NCBI RefSeq assembly: GCF_014696615.1
Contig: NZ_JACJQJ010000033.1
Span: 16,787-80,786, forward strand
Source: Nostoc linckia FACHB-104
Lineage (GTDB): Bacteria; Cyanobacteriota; Cyanobacteriia; Cyanobacteriales; Nostocaceae
Direction of reading: 5' to 3'
DNA: 64,000 nt
Within the stretch, counting starts at the first letter, position 1. Each line of letters starts with the position of its first letter. The notes beneath the pieces were generated by a model. That model had not been told where the DNA came from and made no database searches. It saw nothing but the letters and a program-made list of their open reading frames with translations. Of the stretch, positions 45,833 through 55,280 are shown one piece after another. A program made the position numbers and the translations under genes.

Positions 45833-46426
45833 TTATCTCAGTGCTCTATTTACAGCATCACCTGCATCTTCGGCTGAGCGTTGCAGATTTGTTTTCACAT
45901 CATCACCTGTACGTTGGGCATTTCTGCCTAAGCCTTCAGCTGCATTCTGAGTGTTTTCTTTGATATTTTCAAGACCGCGCTTGGTTCCCTTAGCGACACC
46001 TTCGCCTACTTCTGAAGCAGAACTACCAATATCATCACCCAAGTTTTTCACTCTTTGACCAAAGGGTGTTCCTTGACGATAGTTTTCTACATATTGTCCT
46101 GGGCTATCAATGCCTTTTTCATCGACGTTTCTTTGAGCATTATCCCGTAAACCTTTAGCTCTTGCTTCTGCTGCTTTTTCATCTCCACGTGCGCGGGGGT
46201 CTACATCACTAAAGTTATTCATACCACCTTGAGGAGAGGAGAGATTATAACTTTTTGTGGGATCGTAGCGTTCAGCATTGGGTGGTTGAGAACCTGGTTG
46301 TGCTGGCTGTCCAGCTATTGTAGGACGGTTACAAGCTTGTGTTACTAATAGGAGAATTCCTGCTAAGAACACTCCTACAATTTTTACAGGACGAAAGTTT
46401 TGTAGCCAAGCTGTGAATTTTTTCAT
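45833..46426 (-). CDS. LEA-like lipoprotein, paralogue 1
   Basis: 197 residues from the ATG at 46426, which has AAGGAG 8 bases upstream; the frame opens further upstream but without such a site. A lipoprotein signal is seen: basic start (MKKFTAWLQNFR), hydrophobic core and lipobox LVTQAC. The mature protein is hydrophilic: a Pro/Gln/Asn linker, then helical repeats (NIKENTQNAAEGLGRNAQRTGDDVKTNLQ) resembling LEA and YtxH-type stress proteins. I recall similar cyanobacterial lipoproteins filed under DUF6658, unconfirmed. It follows its paralogue by 78 bases, so the two are one transcript. The function is unknown; membrane protection is an inference. Confidence 0.75.
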   Translation of the reverse strand: MKKFTAWLQNFRPVKIVGVFLAGILLLVTQACNRPTIAGQPAQPGSQPPNAERYDPTKSYNLSSPQGGMNNFSDVDPRARGDEKAAEARAKGLRDNAQRNVDEKGIDSPGQYVENYRQGTPFGQRVKNLGDDIGSSASEVGEGVAKGTKRGLENIKENTQNAAEGLGRNAQRTGDDVKTNLQRSAEDAGDAVNRALR

Positions 46427-46504
46427 TATGTTACTCCTTGCATTTTTTAACTCAATTATTGGACTGTAATTCCAATACTCAACCTCGGTCAGCAAATAAA
46501 TTTC

Positions 46505-47071
46505 TTATCTGCCTACTGCTGGATCTTTTTGTAATTCAGGTCTCGCACTTGCTTCATCTGCTTTCTCTTTCAAAAAGCCAGAAGCTTCTTTCACTGTTTC
46601 TTTGACAGTATCAATACGTTCTTGAATGCGAGTGCCTACACTTGGTTCACGCTGAATTAAACCACCTGGTTCGGGTTGTTGAAAATTCTTTTCGGTAATC
46701 AGCGGTAATTCACCTTCTTTTATCGCTCTACCTGCTGGTGTTTCTGCACCAGGATAAAGTATTTTGGATTCTTGATTAGTGGCAATTAACAGTCCTGAAG
46801 TTGCTTCTAAGCTAGCTTGGTCACGTTCATTCGGGCTGCTAGAGTTAGTAACTTTAGGATCGGTGGACATTCTATAATTGGTATATTTATCCCCACCGTT
46901 TTTATATGGATTGTTTGCACCGCCAGCTTGTACAGCTGGATTTTGAGGATTTGCACCTTGTGCATTTGCTCCAGTACAAGCAGTACTAACTATCAAAAAT
47001 AGACTGGCCAAACAGACAGTTAAAATTTGGCGCAGTCTTAGTTTTTTCCATAAAGCTGTCAAACGATTCAC
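46505..47071 (-). CDS. LEA-like lipoprotein, paralogue 2
   Basis: 188 residues from GTG 47071, selected because AAGGAGGA lies 4 bases upstream, a near-perfect ribosome site; a TTG upstream lacks one. The signal (LTALWKKLRLRQILTVCLASLFLIVSTACTG) ends in a lipobox. The mature part is rich in Asn, Gly and Pro and ends with an amphipathic helix (RIQERIDTVKETVKEASGFLKEKADEAS). The architecture is that of the next gene; the two share the opening of the mature protein (about one third similarity by eye) and are co-oriented. A third relative lies at 56842. Confidence 0.75.
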   Translation of the reverse strand: MNRLTALWKKLRLRQILTVCLASLFLIVSTACTGANAQGANPQNPAVQAGGANNPYKNGGDKYTNYRMSTDPKVTNSSSPNERDQASLEATSGLLIATNQESKILYPGAETPAGRAIKEGELPLITEKNFQQPEPGGLIQREPSVGTRIQERIDTVKETVKEASGFLKEKADEASARPELQKDPAVGR

Positions 47072-47658
47072 TAAATCCTCCTTGCAACTTATAAGCAAGC
47101 CTATTTACGCTGAACATTATTTGTTTGCCAGCGAAATTTTTGCTTGTTTTTAGTTGACTAATGTTGTGTTCAACAATTATCAACAATAGAAACTTTAAAA
47201 ATGCTTTTCCTCTAGCGTAGGTCACATTTTCATGGCAACCAATACGTCATTTTTATCTAACTATGGAGAGAGATTATCTAAGATAATTAGCTTGCGATCC
47301 TGATGGTACCTATTATTAAGCTATTTAGCATAGTATATGCTTTTGCTTTTAAATTTGATTTTCAATTTATACTTTCTAATAAAAGCTTGTTAAAGAATAT
47401 TAAATATTCGAGTTATGCTAAAGATAATTAGTAAAATACTCTTTGTTTTTTCCGGATTTAGCGAGTATGTTGACGTTTAGTTAACTGAGTTGAATGAAGC
47501 TAAACCCAAATAATAAACTTGATGTTAGGTTTCGTTTATTAACGCAGGTTCCGCAGTTTTCAGTTTTTGTCTTCCACTCAACCATAATGTTAATCAGCTG
47601 ATGTAACATAAAATTTGAGATGTTCAGCCTGAGGGTATTTAACCGTTAAATTGCTGGA
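47072..47658. other. Divergent spacer, 587 bases
   Basis: AT-rich, between the lipoprotein pair and the LPG-synthase-like gene, and must hold both promoters. A T-rich stretch and an AGATTATCTAAGATAATTAGC palindrome-like word (about 47270-47292) are the only structures noted. No gene. Confidence 0.5.
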
Positions 47659-48582
47659 ATGTGGAAAAAAATTTTACGTTGGATAATTTTCGGCGGAACA
47701 CTAGTTTTTTTAGGGAAAGCCTTAAAAGATCACTGGCAAGAAGTCACAAACATCGAGATTGATGCGCCTGGATGGGCAATTTTAGCGATCGCTACTGGTG
47801 TAACTTTACTTGCACATACCTGGGCTGGCTGGATCTGGACATGGATTCTCAAAGAGTTAAATCAACCTGTAGTATCCATTCAATTGATTCAGGTATATCT
47901 CAAAACAAATATCGCTAAATATTTACCTGGCAATATCTGGCATCACTACGGAAGAATTGTAGCGGCAAAAAATGCTACAGGTTCTACTGGGGCTGCAACT
48001 TTAAGTGTCGTACTAGAACCACTCCTGATGGCTGCGGCTGCTTTAATTATCGTACTTGTATTTGGTACACAATTGACTGCTGCCAATACCAATATTTTGT
48101 TATTAATATTGCAATTTCTGTGCTTGGCTGCGGTGCTTTGTGCGCTTCATCCGTGGTTTTTGAACCCAGCTATTCACTTTGTACATAAATTGAAAGCCAA
48201 AAAGCTGGATCGACAGGCTAGCGACTCCAGCAGCAATCTGGGTATTGAACGCTATCCTATACGCCCTTTATTAGGAGAGTTGGGCTTTTTAGGGCTGCGT
48301 GGGGCTGGGTTTATCTTAACTCTATTTGCTTTGGGCCCTTTGAGTGCGGAGCAAATCCCTTTATTGCTAGGGGCGTTTAGTTTAGCTTGGCTACTTGGGT
48401 TTGTTGTTCCTGGCGCGCCTGGAGGATTGGGCGTATTTGAAGCAACAGCGATCGCGCTTTTGCAAAATCATTTTCCTGCGGCTGTCGTTATTAGTGCGAT
48501 CGCTCTCTATCGTTTAATTAGTATTATCGCTGAAACCAGTGGTGCTGCCCTAGCTTGGCTGGATGAATACCTAGCTAAATAG
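47659..48582 (+). CDS. LPG-synthase-like (UPF0104) membrane protein
   Basis: 307 residues with about 7-8 membrane helices. The pattern fits the flippase/synthase TM domain family (PF03706): VYLKTNIAKYLPGNIWHHYGR and FVVPGAPGGLGVFEATAIALL are its hallmarks. In MprF this domain moves lysyl-phosphatidylglycerol, but the soluble aminoacyl-transfer domain is missing here, so a lipid flippase or glycolipid role is likelier. Start ATG 47659 with a weak ribosome site. It is the only gene on its strand here and converges with the next. Confidence 0.85.
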   Translation: MWKKILRWIIFGGTLVFLGKALKDHWQEVTNIEIDAPGWAILAIATGVTLLAHTWAGWIWTWILKELNQPVVSIQLIQVYLKTNIAKYLPGNIWHHYGRIVAAKNATGSTGAATLSVVLEPLLMAAAALIIVLVFGTQLTAANTNILLLILQFLCLAAVLCALHPWFLNPAIHFVHKLKAKKLDRQASDSSSNLGIERYPIRPLLGELGFLGLRGAGFILTLFALGPLSAEQIPLLLGAFSLAWLLGFVVPGAPGGLGVFEATAIALLQNHFPAAVVISAIALYRLISIIAETSGAALAWLDEYLAK

Positions 48583-48615
48583 TTCTTGTTTTTTTATCTG
48601 CTTAATGGGTAATTT

Positions 48616-49950
48616 TTATTCATCTATCCTTGATTGGGAAAATACCCGATACTCATCTATATTTTCCTGATTAAATTTTTGCACATCTGGCGAATTTTCA
48701 TTGATTTTTATCAAGCTATATTCTACATTTTCGGCATAAATTGCAAAGGTAATATTAAAAAATTCTAGAAAATTAATAAACTTTTGGCATTCCTCTTCTG
48801 GAAACTTCTCATAGTATCTAATTAAATTGGCAATTTTAATTTCTAAATGGCTACGTGCGTTTTCACAAATTAATATTATTTTTAATAATAAAATTACTAA
48901 TGTCAGAGGATGTCCTTGAGAAAGCAATAAATTAAATAAGGCTGACGGTTCTCTGCCATTTTCTATAATCAAGCAATCAATTAAGCGAGTACAAATTCTG
49001 AGGAATAAGTTAGGAGTTACAATTTTCTCATCAGCCTCTATCTTCCACGCAGATAGAGTTTCTGATAGCTGCTCCATCATAGTAGATATACAACCTTGAG
49101 ATTCTACAGTAAAAAATAAATAACTTTGCAGACTTTTTTTAAAGTCTTTCAATTTTTGATTTTCGGTTTGTTTGACAAATATATGAGCTACATTTTCATA
49201 GCTGAAGCTACCTTTTTTAACTAAAATAATTTTAATTATTCGCAACACATTATCACCTAAAAGGCTAGGATTTTGGTAGCGCGATCTACTAGAAGCTGAA
49301 GATTGAGAACGAGCAATATACATTGCTAATTCAAATTTAAATTTGTCTTTCATTTGTCTAGAGAGCTTTCTGGCTACTTCTTGTTGCTCTTTGGGTTTCT
49401 TTTCGTCGAAAGCTTGCGCTGATAATAAATAAGAAGTGTAGCGATTAGCCCAATTGGTTTTGTTTGCTGAATTATTTACTTGTTTTTTATATTTCTCAGC
49501 TAATAACTTAATATTTTTGTAATCTTGACTATTAATAAAATTTTTTAACCAAACTTTGTGTGTTATGTCTTCAGGTTCATTAGTCAGGTTTTTATCTTTA
49601 TAATCATCAAATAATTTAATTAAATCATGAATATATTTATATCGCCTTTGAGCTTCCCAATTATTTACTAATATGTAAAAACACCGTTTAATTGTATAAT
49701 TAAAATCTTTTTCTTTCTTCATGAAAGAAATTCTATATAGTCCTGTAGATTTAGCTAAATTAGCCGAATCTTTAAAATCTATAAATAAACTTTTAAACTC
49801 TTGTAAAACCTCATCTGCTTGCCATTTTTGTACTATTGCTACGAGAAAGCTGTATAGCCTTTCTTGTGCAATTTGCAGATTCATCGGTTGAGACTTGTGT
49901 TTAACAATATCCTGCTCTTCCTGACTAATGTCTAAACCATTAATTGCCAT
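48616..49950 (-). CDS. AT-rich protein of unknown function
   Basis: 444 residues from ATG 49950 (open frame extends to 50022; ATG 49884 is another candidate). No domain recognised. Predicted all-helical and Lys/Glu/Asn-rich, with a hydrophobic helix near residue 370 (HPLTLVILLLKIILICEN) that may be an internal core. Base composition is clearly more AT-rich than its neighbours, and the codons lean to AAA/AAT/TTA; it looks like either a lineage-specific gene or an acquired one. It is convergent with the LPG-synthase-like gene (33 bases apart) and upstream of the trnL spacer. Confidence 0.65.
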   Translation of the reverse strand: MAINGLDISQEEQDIVKHKSQPMNLQIAQERLYSFLVAIVQKWQADEVLQEFKSLFIDFKDSANLAKSTGLYRISFMKKEKDFNYTIKRCFYILVNNWEAQRRYKYIHDLIKLFDDYKDKNLTNEPEDITHKVWLKNFINSQDYKNIKLLAEKYKKQVNNSANKTNWANRYTSYLLSAQAFDEKKPKEQQEVARKLSRQMKDKFKFELAMYIARSQSSASSRSRYQNPSLLGDNVLRIIKIILVKKGSFSYENVAHIFVKQTENQKLKDFKKSLQSYLFFTVESQGCISTMMEQLSETLSAWKIEADEKIVTPNLFLRICTRLIDCLIIENGREPSALFNLLLSQGHPLTLVILLLKIILICENARSHLEIKIANLIRYYEKFPEEECQKFINFLEFFNITFAIYAENVEYSLIKINENSPDVQKFNQENIDEYRVFSQSRIDE

Positions 49951-50022
49951 ACCTGTTTTCAATAACCAAAGCGTTGCTGATAATATTGTTATCAGCTTAA
50001 CCTCGGCAACCCAGAGTATCAA

Positions 50023-50461
50023 TCAATAATTCGTAAATTCGGTAATTTTTTACCTAAAATTCGGTAAAAATACTAATAAATTTATTCAGTGTAATATTAA
50101 ATATTAACTTTTTATCCGTAGTTTGGCGGAAATTAGCTTAATTATATTAGTATGGGAAAGTTTAAATGCTTTTCGCTTTCAGCTTTCTCCAAAGAAAACT
50201 TTACGTACTTTGGCTGAATAGCACTCTTGATTTACAGCAGATTGTAACTTCTCTATGAGAGGCTATGCCAAGTTGATATACAATTGATTTTATTATAAAA
50301 GCGACACAGCTAGCTATGCGCTTTTATCACTGTGCTTAATTTGCCAAAAAATACTTTATATTAGAGAGTAAGAGTAACTTATCCACTCTCATATATACAC
50401 AGTTAGCAAGTGTTTGAGCCACGCTCATACTTTGAGGCTAATTTATCTTTTCAGTTTTTTA
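50023..50461. other. Spacer downstream of trnL
   Basis: No gene or repeat recognised. A 62-codon frame at 50410-50598 is only the complement of trnL. One weak palindrome (AAAAGCGACACAGCTAGC...GCGCTTTTATCAC) was seen around 50298-50330. Confidence 0.4.
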
Positions 50462-50799
50462 TGGGGGTGGTGGGACTTGAACCCACACGACCTTTTACGA
50501 TCAACGGATTTTCATCCTCCCGCAGCTTTCGCTACTGCCTAACAGTTTTTACAACTTTAGGTTTTGAGAATTGGACTCTCCCTTTACCCTCGACTTAACG
50601 TTAGGGTAGCTCCCGTCGAGTCTCTGCACCTTCCCGAAAATTAATGTTTAAATAACATAAATCTTTGGGCTTGGCTCAGGATTGCCATGTCTGTAAACAG
50701 ATGTAGGTTTCCCTGAGTTTGAGAGCTGACACTTGAAAGATTTCTCTATCAAGGCTCAGTTAACTAAGTCCGTAGCGTCTACCATTCCGCCACACCCCC
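50462..50799 (-). tRNA. trnL: tRNA-Leu(UAA), interrupted by a group I intron
   Basis: Read on the minus strand, a 34-base 5' exon (50799-50766: GGGGGTG acceptor strand to GGACTT) and a 51-base 3' exon (50512-50462: AAAATCCG...CACCACCCCCA) join into an 85-base class II tRNA. The anticodon stem ACGGA/TCCGT encloses CTTAAAA, anticodon UAA. The acceptor GGGGGTG pairs with CACCCCC. The CCA end is not encoded in full (only a final A as discriminator). Exon-intron junctions lie after U34, as in other cyanobacteria and plastids. Confidence 0.95.
50513..50765 (-). ncRNA. Group I intron of trnL(UAA)
   Basis: A 253-base self-splicing intron between U34 and A35 of the anticodon. It starts AGTTAACTGAGCC and ends in G (GGAGGATG), the 3' omega-G. 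Conserved core words are visible: AATCCTGAGCCAAGCC (P/Q strands), GGGAAGGTGCAGAGACTCGACGGGAG (written here in part; R strand GTGCAGAGACTCG) and ACGTTAAGTCGAGGG. The length fits the short cyanobacterial form; there is no homing endonuclease. Confidence 0.92.
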
Positions 50800-51344
50800 C
50801 TATTTTTTACTAGGGGCTGTTTGTATTTCAGAGGATTAAAAAACCTCCTCATACATTCCACCATTAATTGCGTTTTTGTGCAACTAAAATTTTAAAAAAT
50901 TTTGTTCACAACCAGCAATTTTACCAGCTTGGTAGCTTCGCAAAACATTTATTGCATGAACATCAATAAAATTATGCGATCGCTCTTTAGCTTTAGAAGT
51001 ACTTTTGTTACCCTCACTTTAACTAGGCAGCGCCTATTAATTTTGGGTTACGCAAGTATTCTTTTGCCACAAGCCTTTCCTAGTTTAACACTCACTCCTA
51101 CAAAATTGCAAGCAAAAATCCTAAATTAGTTTTTGGGTGTGGTGTTTCTCCCTCATCCCCAATCCCCAATCCTCAATCCCCAATCCCCAATCCTCAATCC
51201 CCAATCCCCAATCCCCAATCCCCAATCCCCAATCCCCAATCCCCAATCCCCAATCCCCAATCCCCACTTCCCTGAGTTCAGCCATTCAGCCTATGATGAG
51301 AAATAGATGTCCTGAACGTTCTTGTCTATCTTAGAGAAAGAATT
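50800..51344. repeat. Spacer with CCCAATC heptamer array (51153-51266)
   Basis: From 51153 to 51266 about 16 units of CCCAATC (some CTCAATC) run in tandem. The part before it (50800-51152) should hold the trnL promoter; a weak 58-codon frame with a hydrophobic start (50956-51129) is too uncertain to call a gene. Confidence 0.9.
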
Positions 51345-51557
51345 ATGATTGTAGCCCTGCTGTATTTGACTTTAGCTGGAGCTTACTTGTTAGTCATCCC
51401 AGTAGCTGTTTTGTTTTACTTAAAGCTGCGCTGGTATGTGGCTAGTTCGGTAGAGCGCACCTTTATGTACTTCTTGGTGTTCTTTTTCTTTCCGGGGTTG
51501 TTGGTTCTATCACCATTTGTAAATATTCGACCCCAGCCCCGCAAAATTGAAGTTTAA
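51345..51557 (+). CDS. ndhL: NAD(P)H-quinone oxidoreductase subunit L
   Basis: 70 residues with two membrane helices separated by [16 protein letters not shown]; matches NdhL, a small thylakoid subunit of the NDH-1 complex in cyanobacteria and plants, important for respiration and cyclic electron flow around photosystem I. Length is as expected. GAGAAAGAATT before the ATG gives an acceptable ribosome site. It is followed after 24 bases by the DUF3007 gene; this order before trpA is common in cyanobacteria. Confidence 0.93.
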   Translation: MIVALLYLTLAGAYLLVIPVAVLFYLKLRWYVASSVERTFMYFLVFFFFPGLLVLSPFVNIRPQPRKIEV

Positions 51558-51581
51558 CAATATTGGTAGGTCATAAATCTC

Positions 51582-51893
51582 ATGCGACGCGTTGATGCTA
51601 TAGGAATTGGCTTGGGCTTTTTTGTTGCTGGAGGTGTAGCATATATCGGCTTGCAGCTAGTAGGGTTAGATAGTCAAAAAGCTGGTATATGGAGCCAAGT
51701 CTTGCTAATCAGTGGATTGCTTGGCTGGTTAGCTACCTATATTTTCCGTGCGGTGGGTAAAAAAATGACCTACCATCAACAACGGGAAGATTATGAACAA
51801 GCCTTTTTTCAAAAGCGCCTGGATGAATTAACTCCCGAAGAATTAGCCAAGATTCAAGCTGAGATCGAACAAGAAAAACAAACTCAGGTGTAA
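51582..51893 (+). CDS. DUF3007 family membrane protein
   Basis: 103 residues: two membrane helices (about 5-27 and 38-60) and a charged C-terminal helix (YHQQREDYEQAFFQKRLDELTPEELAKIQAEIEQE). The pattern matches DUF3007, conserved in cyanobacteria and plastid-bearing plants, usually next to ndhL. A link to NDH-1 is suggested only by this proximity. Confidence 0.88.
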   Translation: MRRVDAIGIGLGFFVAGGVAYIGLQLVGLDSQKAGIWSQVLLISGLLGWLATYIFRAVGKKMTYHQQREDYEQAFFQKRLDELTPEELAKIQAEIEQEKQTQV

Positions 51894-51929
51894 GTAGGCG
51901 CGCTTTAGCCTATCTAGGTCAAGTTTTCT

Positions 51930-52126
51930 AGGGAAAAGGAGAATGGATAAAGGTTTTTACCTTCACCCCTTCTCCTTTCCCCTTTTTAATATAGTTATGT
52001 TGATGGCTACCGATTCAATACTGCTCGGTTAAGGATTTTCAACTCTTAATTTGGTTTGGGGAAAAGGTAAAAGGGTAAGGGTTAAAGGTTTTTTCTTGCC
52101 CCTTTACCCCTTCCCCTTTTGCCCTT
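51930..52126. repeat. Two polypurine/polypyrimidine fold-back repeats (copies 4 and 5)
   Basis: Copy 4 (51930-51987): AGGGAAAAGGAGAATGG then CCCCTTCTCCTTTCCCC. Copy 5 (52058-52126): GGGGAAAAGGTAAAAGGG then CCCCTTTACCCCTTCCCC. They lie 70 bases apart between the DUF3007 gene and trpA, in the 337-base spacer, and may separate the two transcripts. A CAACTCTTAATTTGG stretch sits between them. Confidence 0.75.
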
Positions 52127-52230
52127 AACCGACAAGTATTGGCTACCGATTAACTCTAAGTTCTGATTGGTCGTTTGCTCGTTGTCCGTTGTTTGATACT
52201 ATATGACAACTGACTCTTGAATCTTGACCA

Positions 52231-53037
52231 ATGACTGCCATTTCTGACTGCTTTGAAACTCTTGGACGCAATAAAGAAACTGCTTTGATTCCGTTTATCA
52301 CAGCTGGCGATCCAGATTTAGAAACAACAGCAGCAGCATTGCGGGCTCTGGATCGCAGTGGGGCAGATATTATTGAACTAGGGGTTCCCTATTCAGATCC
52401 TTTGGCAGATGGCCCTGTAATTCAAGCAGCTGCTACCCGCGCTTTGGAAAAAGGAACTACCTTAGATCGTGTGCTGGAAATGTTACAAGCAACGACTCCC
52501 GATTTAAAAGCGCCAATTATTCTGTTTTCTTACTACAATCCAATTTTGCATAGAGGGATTGATAAATTTCTGCAGCAAGTGGCTGCTGCTGGGGTAGCAG
52601 GTTTGGTGGTACCTGATTTACCTCTGGAAGAAGCTTCAGGTTTACTTAAACCAGCGAGTGAAGTTGGCATTGACTTAACTTTGTTAGTCGCACCAACAAG
52701 TTCGGCAGAACGCATAGAAGCGATCGCTCATTCTTCACAAGGATTTATCTATTTAGTAAGTGTCACAGGTGTCACAGGTATACGCTCCCAGATGGAAACA
52801 CGAGTGTCGGATTTACTAAATCAAATTCGTAATGTTACAGATAAGCCTATTGGCGTAGGCTTTGGTATTTCCCAAGTAGAACAAGCGCGTCAGGTAAAAG
52901 ATTGGGGAGCCGATGCCGTAATTGTAGGTAGTGCTTTTGTAAAACGGTTAGCAGAAGGTACACCAGCCCAAGGATTGAGTGCGATCGCAGAATTTTGCCA
53001 AAATCTCAAGGCAGCTATCAAAACAAATAGCAATTAG
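52231..53037 (+). CDS. trpA: Tryptophan synthase alpha subunit
   Basis: Cleaves indole-3-glycerol phosphate to indole and glyceraldehyde 3-phosphate; indole passes to TrpB. 268 residues, normal length. Catalytic Glu is in [16 protein letters not shown] and the catalytic Asp in VPDLPLEEA. The phosphate loop is in [12 protein letters not shown] and VGSAFV. Separate from trpB, as usual in cyanobacteria. The ATG 52231 follows CTTGAATCTTGACC without a strong ribosome site. Confidence 0.97.
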   Translation: MTAISDCFETLGRNKETALIPFITAGDPDLETTAAALRALDRSGADIIELGVPYSDPLADGPVIQAAATRALEKGTTLDRVLEMLQATTPDLKAPIILFSYYNPILHRGIDKFLQQVAAAGVAGLVVPDLPLEEASGLLKPASEVGIDLTLLVAPTSSAERIEAIAHSSQGFIYLVSVTGVTGIRSQMETRVSDLLNQIRNVTDKPIGVGFGISQVEQARQVKDWGADAVIVGSAFVKRLAEGTPAQGLSAIAEFCQNLKAAIKTNSN

Positions 53038-53297
53038 TACAAATACTCATCTTGCTCAGACAGAAAAAGTAGATTAAAAATATATAACAGTGTAGTTTTT
53101 TGTGCCCTTAGCTGGTAGACAATTTAACAGGTATAATCTTGAATATTATTCAGTAGATATCATGCTGTAAAAAAACAGCTAAGATAATCGCTGTAAGTGT
53201 GATTATTATGTGAAGTGACGTACAAGAGCAAGTATGAGTGTGAGTGTGAGTAAGTTAAAAATGGTTATAGTTCAGTCGCAGTTAAGGGGCAGAGGCG

Positions 53298-53945
53298 ATG
53301 AGTGAAAGTATGGCATTTATCGGCGGAGTTGCTGTGGCTGGGCTGGCAGCTCTCGTATTGCTCAAAGGAGCAGGTGGTAATTCACTACAACCTAACTTTG
53401 CTGCTGTAGCTCCGCAAATGCCAGCTACTGTGGTACAACCCCCCCAAGTAATGCCGCCACCACAGTATTACCCTGGACAGCCAGTGTATCCAAATCAACC
53501 GCCAACTGGCCCTAATTCCGATCAGCGAGCAGAATTGGAATCAGTGAAGTCGGAAATGGCAAAATTAAAAAGCGACAACGAGCAGTTGAGAGTGCAAAAT
53601 CAACAACTCCAGTGGCAATTTCAAACTTACAACCAGCAACAACAACAGCAGTTATTTGCTCAACAAAATAATCAAAGAGCTGCTTTACAACCGCAAAATC
53701 CTTGGTGGTCTTCACCCATAGTTTGGGCTGTGGGAGGTATGACTCTCACCATTGGTGGCGGTGTTGTGGTAGCTGGGGTATTAGCTTTATTTTCTCCAAA
53801 ACAACGTCCAGCCCGTACTGTACAAGTAATTCATCCCTATCAAGGGCCTACACCTCCTTTAGTTCCTGTCCGTCGTGCGGAGTTTTTGCCTCCCCGTTCC
53901 GAAACAAGACGTGTAGAAACACCAGAATACGACGAATTGCGTTAG
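53298..53945 (+). CDS. Membrane protein with Pro/Gln-rich and coiled-coil regions
   Basis: 215 residues, family not recognised. An N-terminal membrane segment (about 5-24), a Pro/Gln stretch (PPPQYYPGQPVYPNQPP), a coiled coil (about 75-125: AELESVKSEMAKLKSDNEQLRVQNQQLQWQ, then a Gln run), a second membrane segment (about 140-165) and a basic, Pro-rich tail (VPVRRAEFLPPRSETRR). Likely spans the membrane twice with a long loop. A GGGGCAGAGGCG ribosome-like site precedes the ATG. Single gene. Confidence 0.7.
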   Translation: MSESMAFIGGVAVAGLAALVLLKGAGGNSLQPNFAAVAPQMPATVVQPPQVMPPPQYYPGQPVYPNQPPTGPNSDQRAELESVKSEMAKLKSDNEQLRVQNQQLQWQFQTYNQQQQQQLFAQQNNQRAALQPQNPWWSSPIVWAVGGMTLTIGGGVVVAGVLALFSPKQRPARTVQVIHPYQGPTPPLVPVRRAEFLPPRSETRRVETPEYDELR

Positions 53946-54170
53946 TAGCTAAATATAGTAGTTAGCAGGGTTCGTAACTACCTTGATGTTAATTAGTCTT
54001 GACTAGGAAATAACTATAAAATAATAAATTCATATAAAAAAATAACTCACATCTGATTCCTAATTGGAATAGCAGCAGAAGTGAGTATATTTATGTAGTT
54101 AGTAATTCGTAATTCAGAAAAGTCAAGTTTTACTGGTTTTTGGCTTTAAATTCGTATTATTCCCAAAATT

Positions 54171-55028
54171 TTACAGATTTGTGGTTGTAAAAGTATTACA
54201 TTGTTCGGGATTACCTGTTTGAATACCTCGTTTAAACCAACGGACTCTTTGGGCTGAACTACCATGAGTGAAAGATTCAGGAATTACGTATCCTTTGGCT
54301 TGACTTTGTAAGCGATCATCTCCAATACTGCTTGCAGCATTGAGCGCCTCTTCAATATCGCCTGTTTCAAGAATTTGGCGTGAGCGATTGGCATGATACG
54401 CCCAAACACCAGCAAAACAATCAGCTTGTAATTCTTGGCGCACTGAAAGTTGATTAGCTTCTACTTGATCTGCTTGACGTTGCAAAGATTGCACCTGTTG
54501 AGAAATTCCCATGAGATTCTGCACATGGTGTCCAACTTCATGAGCAACTACATAAGCTTGGGCAAAATCTCCTGGTGCTTGGTAGCGCTTTTTTAGATCC
54601 TCATAAAAGCTTAAATCGATGTAGAGCTTTTGATCGCTAGGACAATAGAAAGGCCCAACAGCCGATCGCGTAAAACCGCAAGCCGATTTCACTGCATCTG
54701 AATATAGAACTAAAGTCGGTTCTCTATAGGTTTTTCCTTGTTGCTGAAACAAGCTACTCCATGTATCTTCTGTATCTGCGAGAACAACGGAAACAAAATC
54801 AGCCATGCGATCGCTATTTGCGGAACTTTGGGTTTGAGGAGATTGCGAGTTAGGGCGATCGCTCGGTTGTTGTGTTTGCTCCCAAATCACACTAGGATCG
54901 CCACCCAACAAAGCAACTATCACAGATAAAATAACTGCTCCAATACCACCTCCCACCACAGGAGCCGAAATCCTAGTTCCTCGCCTGTCTTCAACATTGG
55001 TACTTCTTCGCCCAAATTCCCAGCGCAT
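54171..55028 (-). CDS. YpfJ/KPN_02809 family neutral zinc metallopeptidase
   Basis: 285 residues. A membrane helix at about 22-44 follows a basic start, then a low-complexity Ser/Gln linker, and the catalytic part from about 80: AFVVAH-type motif as AYVVAHEVGHHVQNLMG, the HExxH zinc site, then QELQADCFAGVWAYHA, the third-ligand region with Cys and Asp. The family (PF04228) matches in length. Substrate unknown; probably faces the periplasm, anchored by the helix. Confidence 0.9.
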   Translation of the reverse strand: MRWEFGRRSTNVEDRRGTRISAPVVGGGIGAVILSVIVALLGGDPSVIWEQTQQPSDRPNSQSPQTQSSANSDRMADFVSVVLADTEDTWSSLFQQQGKTYREPTLVLYSDAVKSACGFTRSAVGPFYCPSDQKLYIDLSFYEDLKKRYQAPGDFAQAYVVAHEVGHHVQNLMGISQQVQSLQRQADQVEANQLSVRQELQADCFAGVWAYHANRSRQILETGDIEEALNAASSIGDDRLQSQAKGYVIPESFTHGSSAQRVRWFKRGIQTGNPEQCNTFTTTNL

Positions 55029-55280
55029 AACTTCAAGCCTCCAAATTACTTAACTCGGCAGAAGTGATAAAACTGCATATTCTTATAGCAATAAATCAAG
55101 AACAATTGCATACAGAAAACAGCATAATCAAGCACAGATATTAGTAGTTATAAAGATTAAAATCTTCTGCCCAAGGGAAAGCGAGCTTGTACCCCCAAAG
55201 AGTGAATTAAAAATTCAAAATTTCCAACTTCAAATATCATCAACCCTAAAATAGGTTTGCTTAAAGACCATTTATAAAAT

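Noticed and set aside
50410..50598. A 62-codon plus-strand frame
   Set aside because: It lies over the 3' exon and intron of trnL, which is on the other strand.
50956..51129. Small secreted peptide frame (58 codons) before the CCCAATC array
   Set aside because: It has a hydrophobic start but no ribosome site, no motif and no relative in the window; support is too weak.
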